Assembly (NCBI RefSeq): GCF_020215705.1
Contig: NZ_JAIWNB010000015.1
Location: 1-64,000 of the forward strand
Length of the DNA stretch: 64,000 nucleotides
Source: Nonomuraea aurantiaca
GTDB lineage: Bacteria > Actinomycetota > Actinomycetes > Streptosporangiales > Streptosporangiaceae
Direction: 5' to 3'
Part shown: positions 60,428 through 64,000 of the stretch, one piece after another
How the letters are laid out: every line of letters starts with the position of its first letter
How positions within the stretch are numbered: position 1 is the stretch's first letter
Made by a program: the position numbers and the translations under genes
The notes under the pieces: generated by a model
Database searches by the model: none
Told to the model about the DNA's origin: nothing
The model's input: the letters and a program-made list of their open reading frames with translations, nothing else

Positions 60428-60766
60428 TCAGGCCCCGAACTCGCGAACTCGGGGAGGGCTGGTCGCGTCGAGGCTGTCGCGGGCTCTTGCCCACGCTTGG
60501 TCGAAAGCGTCGAGAGTCAGCGGCTGGGGATTGTGCCCTTCCCACTCATGGACGGGTTGCTCGGCTATTCGGTCGTAGACGGCTCCGTATCGTCTGACCT
60601 CGCCGCTGTCGAAAACCGTCTGCCATTCGGCCAGGGAGGCGGCGGCGAGAGGCCGCTCGTCGGGGCCGCGGAATTCGATCTGCCGGGTCACCCAGCCTTC
60701 GTCGTCGGCCTCGATGTAGTACCAGATGTCTTCTTCGGCCCAGTGACTGCGGAACCAGTGCGTCAT
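60428..60766 (-). CDS. Conserved hypothetical protein
   Basis: 112 residues; ATG 60766 with AGGGGG nine bases upstream. The N-terminus MTHWFRSHWAEEDIWYYIEA and EGWVTRQIEFRG are typical of a small unknown family common in actinomycetes. Soluble, acidic, rich in Trp. No function can be given. Confidence 0.6.
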   Translation of the reverse strand: MTHWFRSHWAEEDIWYYIEADDEGWVTRQIEFRGPDERPLAAASLAEWQTVFDSGEVRRYGAVYDRIAEQPVHEWEGHNPQPLTLDAFDQAWARARDSLDATSPPRVREFGA

Positions 60767-60986
60767 CGTGGCGTTCCCCCTGGGGCGAGTGGGAGGGCGT
60801 GGAGCTTCCCGGCGACGGGTGGGTGGTGCGAAGTCGCTCGTTCTTGAGGCCGAGGATGTCGACGGCTCAGGAAAGCACGGCGTTCATTTCCGGGACCATC
60901 GAAGATCAAACCTCGGGAAGCGATCTCTGGGTTCGCCTGTTCCGCCAGGTCATGAAGGCGTCCATGCGCATCCTCCACTGCATACA

Positions 60987-61017
60987 TCTACGCTGTAGAC
61001 ATGAACTACAGCGTAGA
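60987..61017 (+). promoter_or_regulatory. Perfect palindromic operator spanning the hydrolase start codon
   Basis: TCTACGCTGTAG and CTACAGCGTAGA are perfect 12-bp arms separated by 7 bases that contain the ATG at 61001. Each arm is itself CTAC-N3-GTAG, so two TetR dimers could bind side by side. A TACGCT box (60989-60994) six bases before ATG fits a leaderless promoter. Confidence 0.8.
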
Positions 61018-61921
61018 CGACCCGAACATGGCGAGCGACATGGTGGAAGCGCCCGAAGTGCGATTGCACGTCGAGCGGACCGGCGACGGACCCCCGCTCC
61101 TGCTGATCTCCGGAGGCGGGGGCGATGCCGGCATGTACGCGGACGTGATCCCATTCCTGGCCAGAAGCTTCACCGCGATCACCTACGACCGGCGCGGCAA
61201 CTCGCGCAGCCCGTTCACCGATCCCGCCGCCTCGATCACGGTTGCCCGGCAGGCCGACGACGCGGTCGCCATCCTCGACCACTACGGCATGGAACGCGCC
61301 CATGTCTTCGGCAACAGCGGGGGCGCGATCATCGCCCTGGAGATGGTGACCAGGCACCCGGACCGCCTCCTGGGCGCGGTGGTGCACGAGCCGCCGCTGG
61401 TGCAACTCCTCGCTCCCGACAGCCCCGAACGGCGCGAGATCGAACACATCGGCCGCCTCGCCCGAGACGGCCACCTGATGCGCGCCTACGCCGCCTTCGG
61501 CGCGATGACGCTACCGGACCCGCCGCGCGTGTTCCTGTCGCCATCCGGCCAAGCCATGATCGCTGCCGCCACTCACCTCATGCTCGCCGCCGACGGCCTG
61601 GTACGAAAGGTCACCCGGCGTACGCCGGACGCGATGACCCGCCAGCTCCGCAACGCCGGGCTGACGCTGCGCCGCGAACTGCCCGCCTTCTGCTTCGACT
61701 ACCAGCCGGACCTGACCGCGCTGGCCGCCACCACGGCACCCTGGTGCCTGGCCACCGGCCGCGACAGCGTTGGCAAGCCCTACTACGCTCCCGCACACCT
61801 GCTGTCTGAGCGCCTGGGCGTAGCCTGCCAGGAGTTCCCCGGCGGCCACGTCCCCTTCATGCAGCACCCGCACGAGTTCACCACGACGCTCACGAAGATC
61901 CTGGAGGGCTTCCAGCCATGA
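61001..61921 (+). CDS. Alpha/beta hydrolase
   Basis: 306 residues. PLLLISGGGGDAGMY (oxyanion side), TYDRRGNSRSP, the nucleophile elbow VFGNSGGAIIALEM and a late His in FPGGHVPFMQHPHEF. Cytosolic. Co-transcribed with the TetR gene that overlaps its stop (ATGA). It is probably a drug- or signal-degrading esterase/lactonase controlled by that regulator; substrate unknown. Confidence 0.85.
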   Translation: MNYSVDDPNMASDMVEAPEVRLHVERTGDGPPLLLISGGGGDAGMYADVIPFLARSFTAITYDRRGNSRSPFTDPAASITVARQADDAVAILDHYGMERAHVFGNSGGAIIALEMVTRHPDRLLGAVVHEPPLVQLLAPDSPERREIEHIGRLARDGHLMRAYAAFGAMTLPDPPRVFLSPSGQAMIAAATHLMLAADGLVRKVTRRTPDAMTRQLRNAGLTLRRELPAFCFDYQPDLTALAATTAPWCLATGRDSVGKPYYAPAHLLSERLGVACQEFPGGHVPFMQHPHEFTTTLTKILEGFQP

Positions 61922-62571
61922 CGGCCGACCCCAGCCCGCCGGTCAGGTTGCCAGAGCCGCCCACCCGGCCCACCCTCACCCGCGACTATCTCGCCGCCGC
62001 CGCGCTCGCCCTCATCGACGCCCACGGCCTGCGTAAGTTCTCCATGCGCAAGCTCGGCACCGCTGTCGGCTTCGACCCGATGGCCGTTTACCGCCACTAC
62101 GACGACCAGGAGGACCTCTTCGACGGCGTCGCCGAGACACTGTTCACCGAGGTCGACGTCGACACTCTGCCCTGGGACGGTCCCTGGCGGCAACTAGCCC
62201 AGACCTACTGCCTGCGCCTGCGCGACACACTCCTGCGCCACCCCCACGCCGTGCCGCTGTTCGCCACCCGGCCGGTACGCTCACCAGCCTCCATCGACAC
62301 CGGCGTGAAGATGCTCACCAAGCTCAGCGACGCCGGCATCCCTCCGGCGCAGGGCTTGCGCATCTTCCGTTGCCTGCGAGAGTTCACCGTCGGCCACACC
62401 CTCGCCATCGCCGTGACCAAGCTCGGTGCCGACCGGCGCAGCCGCAAGCCCCAGCCCGGCAGCCCCGACTACAACCTGCTCGCCGAAGCCGCCGACGCCA
62501 CCACCCTCGACGACCACTTCGAGATGGGGCTCACCGCGCTACTGAGCGGCTTCGAACAGCCCGCCCGCTGA
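61918..62571 (+). CDS. TetR-family regulator (TetR_C-like ligand domain)
   Basis: 217 residues; ATG overlaps the hydrolase stop. HTH: LAAAALALIDAHGLRKFSMRKLGTAVGFD, then AVYRHYDDQEDLFDG, the pattern of tetracycline-repressor-like proteins with a C-terminal TetR_C domain. It is likely the repressor of its own operon at the palindrome 60987-61017. Confidence 0.87.
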   Translation: MTADPSPPVRLPEPPTRPTLTRDYLAAAALALIDAHGLRKFSMRKLGTAVGFDPMAVYRHYDDQEDLFDGVAETLFTEVDVDTLPWDGPWRQLAQTYCLRLRDTLLRHPHAVPLFATRPVRSPASIDTGVKMLTKLSDAGIPPAQGLRIFRCLREFTVGHTLAIAVTKLGADRRSRKPQPGSPDYNLLAEAADATTLDDHFEMGLTALLSGFEQPAR

Positions 62572-62592
62572 AAGGGCGTGGGCTCTTCCTCC

Positions 62593-62643
62593 TACGCCGA
62601 GGCGTCTCGACAGCGGCATCGACGTACGCCGAGGCGTCTCGAC
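62593..62643. repeat. 19-bp direct repeat pair
   Basis: TACGCCGAGGCGTCTCGAC at 62593-62611 and again at 62625-62643. Each copy contains GCCGAGGCG-like symmetry. It lies upstream of the ArsR-fusion promoter; function unknown. Confidence 0.7.
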
Positions 62644-62654
62644 GGCGAGTTGCT

Positions 62655-62680
62655 ATTGTGCAGGCAAATATCTGCACAAT
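62655..62680 (+). promoter_or_regulatory. ArsR-type operator overlapping the start of the fusion gene
   Basis: ATTGTGCAG-N8-CTGCACAAT, a perfect 9-bp inverted repeat whose right arm ends in the AT of the ATG at 62679. It fits autoregulation by the encoded ArsR domain. Confidence 0.8.
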
Positions 62681-63443
62681 GGCCGACGTGAGCCTCGACG
62701 CGAGAGCGATGGACTCGGTCTTCAAAGCACTGGCCGACCCCACCCGACGACTCCTGCTCGACCGTCTGCGCGAGCACGATGGCCAGACACTGAGCGAGCT
62801 GTCCGAACGCCTGAACATGGCCCGCCAGTCAGCGACACAGCATCTCGACGTCCTTGAGCGGGCCGACCTCGTCACCGTCGTACGACGCGGACGGGAGCGG
62901 CTGCACTACCTCAACCCGACACCGATCCACGAGATCGAGGAGCGCTGGATCTCGGGGTTCGGCAAGCTTCGCCGGCGAGCGATCAGTGCCGTCGAGAACC
63001 AGGCAGCGACCTATGTCCATATCACCTACATCCACGCAAGCGCGGAGCAGGTGTGGCAAGCCCTGACGGACGCGGACCTGACGGCGCGCTACTGGGGACA
63101 CGCCAACGTTTCAGGCTGGCGGCCGGGCTCGACCTGGGAGCACCAACGCGTCGACGGATCAGGCGTCGTCGATGTCCTCGGCCGGATGGTCAGGGCCGAA
63201 CCCCCGACGCGCCTGGTCATCACGTTCGGATCGCCGGGAGAGCCGTCGGTCGTCACCTTTCTCGTCGAACCGCACCACGACATCGTCCGCCTCACCGTGA
63301 CCCACGAGAATCTCCCCAACCAGGAGATGCTCACCGGCGTCTCGCACGGCTGGCCGGCCGCGGTGGCGAACCTCAAGTCGCTGCTGGAGACCGGCGAGGT
63401 CCTTCCGCAGGCGCCCTGGGACATGTCTCGCGCGCACGCCTGA
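62679..63443 (+). CDS. ArsR-SRPBCC fusion regulator
   Basis: 254 residues. Residues 1-100 are an ArsR winged helix: VFKALADPTRRLLLDRLREH, LSELSERLNMARQSATQHLDVLERADLV, then the wing RRGRERLHYLNP. Residues about 110-245 are an AHSA1/SRPBCC ligand-binding domain (ITYIHASAEQVWQALTDADLTARYWG, GWPAAVANLKSLLETG). The fusion joins DNA binding to a hydrophobic-ligand pocket in one chain. It probably controls itself and perhaps the MFS gene at 63606. Confidence 0.87.
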   Translation: MADVSLDARAMDSVFKALADPTRRLLLDRLREHDGQTLSELSERLNMARQSATQHLDVLERADLVTVVRRGRERLHYLNPTPIHEIEERWISGFGKLRRRAISAVENQAATYVHITYIHASAEQVWQALTDADLTARYWGHANVSGWRPGSTWEHQRVDGSGVVDVLGRMVRAEPPTRLVITFGSPGEPSVVTFLVEPHHDIVRLTVTHENLPNQEMLTGVSHGWPAAVANLKSLLETGEVLPQAPWDMSRAHA

Positions 63444-63605
63444 GACGGGGCACTCGGGCCGAAGCCGCGAGCGCGCGGCGGCAGGCGGAGTGACGCGCCG
63501 GATGTCGTCGCGGCGATGGTTGAGTCCGAAACGTGCCAGTGCCAGCTGCTTCATGACTGCTTGGGTGGAGTTCCCAGTCCACGTGCACCTGCCTGAACGG
63601 GAACC

Positions 63606-64000
63606 ATGTCAACCACCACCCTGGCCCCGCCACGCCCGCCTCTCATCAGCTGGCTCGCCGTCACCTCACTCATGCTGGGCATCTTCGCCATCGTCACCAG
63701 CGAAATCCTGCCCATCGGCCTGCTGACCGCCATCGGCGCCGACTTCGGCATCTCCGACGGCACCACCGGGCTGACCATGACCCTGCCCGGCATCGTCGCC
63801 GCGGTCGCCGCACCCGCCGTCACGCTGACCACCGCGCGCCTGGACCGCCGGGTGATGCTGTGCGTCTTCATGGCGGTGCTCGCCGTGGCCGACGTACTGG
63901 CCGCCGTGGCGACCTCCTACTGGATGATGCTGATCTCCAGGGTGCTGGTCGGCCTCACCATCGGCGGCTACTGGTCCATCGGGGCCGGGCTGGCCGGCCG
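63606..64000 (+). CDS. MFS efflux transporter, N-terminal part (runs off the window)
   Basis: 131 residues are visible from ATG 63606: helices LAVTSLMLGIFAIVTSEILP (family signature of AraJ/YdhP-type drug or sugar exporters), GTTGLTMTLPGIVAAVAAPAV, LDRRVMLCVFMAVLAVADVL and SRVLVGLTIGGYWSIGAGLAG. It continues beyond the window end. Its position after the ArsR-SRPBCC gene suggests that regulator may control it. Confidence 0.82.
   Translation, partial: MSTTTLAPPRPPLISWLAVTSLMLGIFAIVTSEILPIGLLTAIGADFGISDGTTGLTMTLPGIVAAVAAPAVTLTTARLDRRVMLCVFMAVLAVADVLAAVATSYWMMLISRVLVGLTIGGYWSIGAGLAG

Noticed and set aside
60763-60987. Short minus-strand frame upstream of the conserved hypothetical gene
   Set aside because: It overlaps the divergent promoter region, has no ribosome site and no family resemblance.
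1-64000. CRISPR arrays, rRNA genes, additional tRNAs
   Set aside because: No regularly spaced repeats of CRISPR size and no rRNA signature were seen. Only two tRNA cloverleafs could be supported; the sequence at attR is a partial tRNA copy.

Overview
The window is high-GC DNA with many GTG/TTG starts, overlapping stop/start pairs and several apparently leaderless genes. This fits a filamentous actinomycete. The set galU-glp-moaC-mogA-rimJ-sepX/glpR and the general style suggest Streptosporangiales (Nonomuraea-like), but no 16S or marker gene is present, so genus is a guess.

Layout. 1-8.1 kb: an IS630 element ends a Nudix gene, followed by a very large secreted protein with a NucA/NucB nuclease tip, a small acidic probable immunity gene and a decayed IS256 transposase. 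8.1-21.1 kb: conserved chromosome with tRNA-Arg(CCT), a D,D-carboxypeptidase-like exported protein, MTA phosphorylase, a drug exporter fused to a winged helix, FmdB, a K+/H+ antiporter, 5-FTHF cyclo-ligase, then galU, the gephyrin-like glp, moaC, mogA, rimJ and the divisome membrane gene sepX/glpR, ending at tRNA-Ala(CGC).

21.09-33.58 kb is a genomic island integrated in tRNA-Ala(CGC), bounded by perfect 47-bp direct repeats. It carries a frameshifted tyrosine integrase, a 50-residue ribbon-helix-helix gene, an excisionase-like gene, the tail of an FtsK/Tra translocase, and a TPR-repeat gene cut by two nested composite elements. One is an IS701-type composite carrying a cytochrome P450 (target repeat TTAG). 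The other is an IS5-type composite carrying a small membrane protein (target repeat TCAGTGA). Removing both, with one copy of each target repeat, restores the TPR reading frame. The distal end of the island holds the most novel-looking system: a 36-residue peptide gene with its own promoter and strong Shine-Dalgarno, followed by an E1/ThiF-type adenylating enzyme with an N-terminal leader-binding-like domain and a membrane M50 protease. I read this as a minimal RiPP (modified peptide) pathway whose substrate ends in LRLVG.

33.6-42 kb: IS debris, a secreted protein, a membrane Ser/Thr kinase with a probable beta-propeller, another IS remnant, a divergent MarR/flavin monooxygenase pair and a second integrase remnant. 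42-64 kb is an accessory metabolic and probable drug-modification zone: ArsR/ketopantoate-reductase-like pair, two related TetR/flavin-monooxygenase modules, a GntR-controlled alpha-L-fucoside operon (fucosidase, sugar ABC importer, enolase-superfamily dehydratase), an erythromycin-esterase-like protein, a streptomycin-kinase-like protein, a TetX-like monooxygenase with its TetR, an alpha/beta hydrolase-TetR pair, an ArsR-SRPBCC fusion, and the start of an MFS exporter. Many regulators sit beside clear palindromic operators, several overlapping the start codon of a leaderless gene.

All functions come from reading motifs and context by eye; no database search was run.
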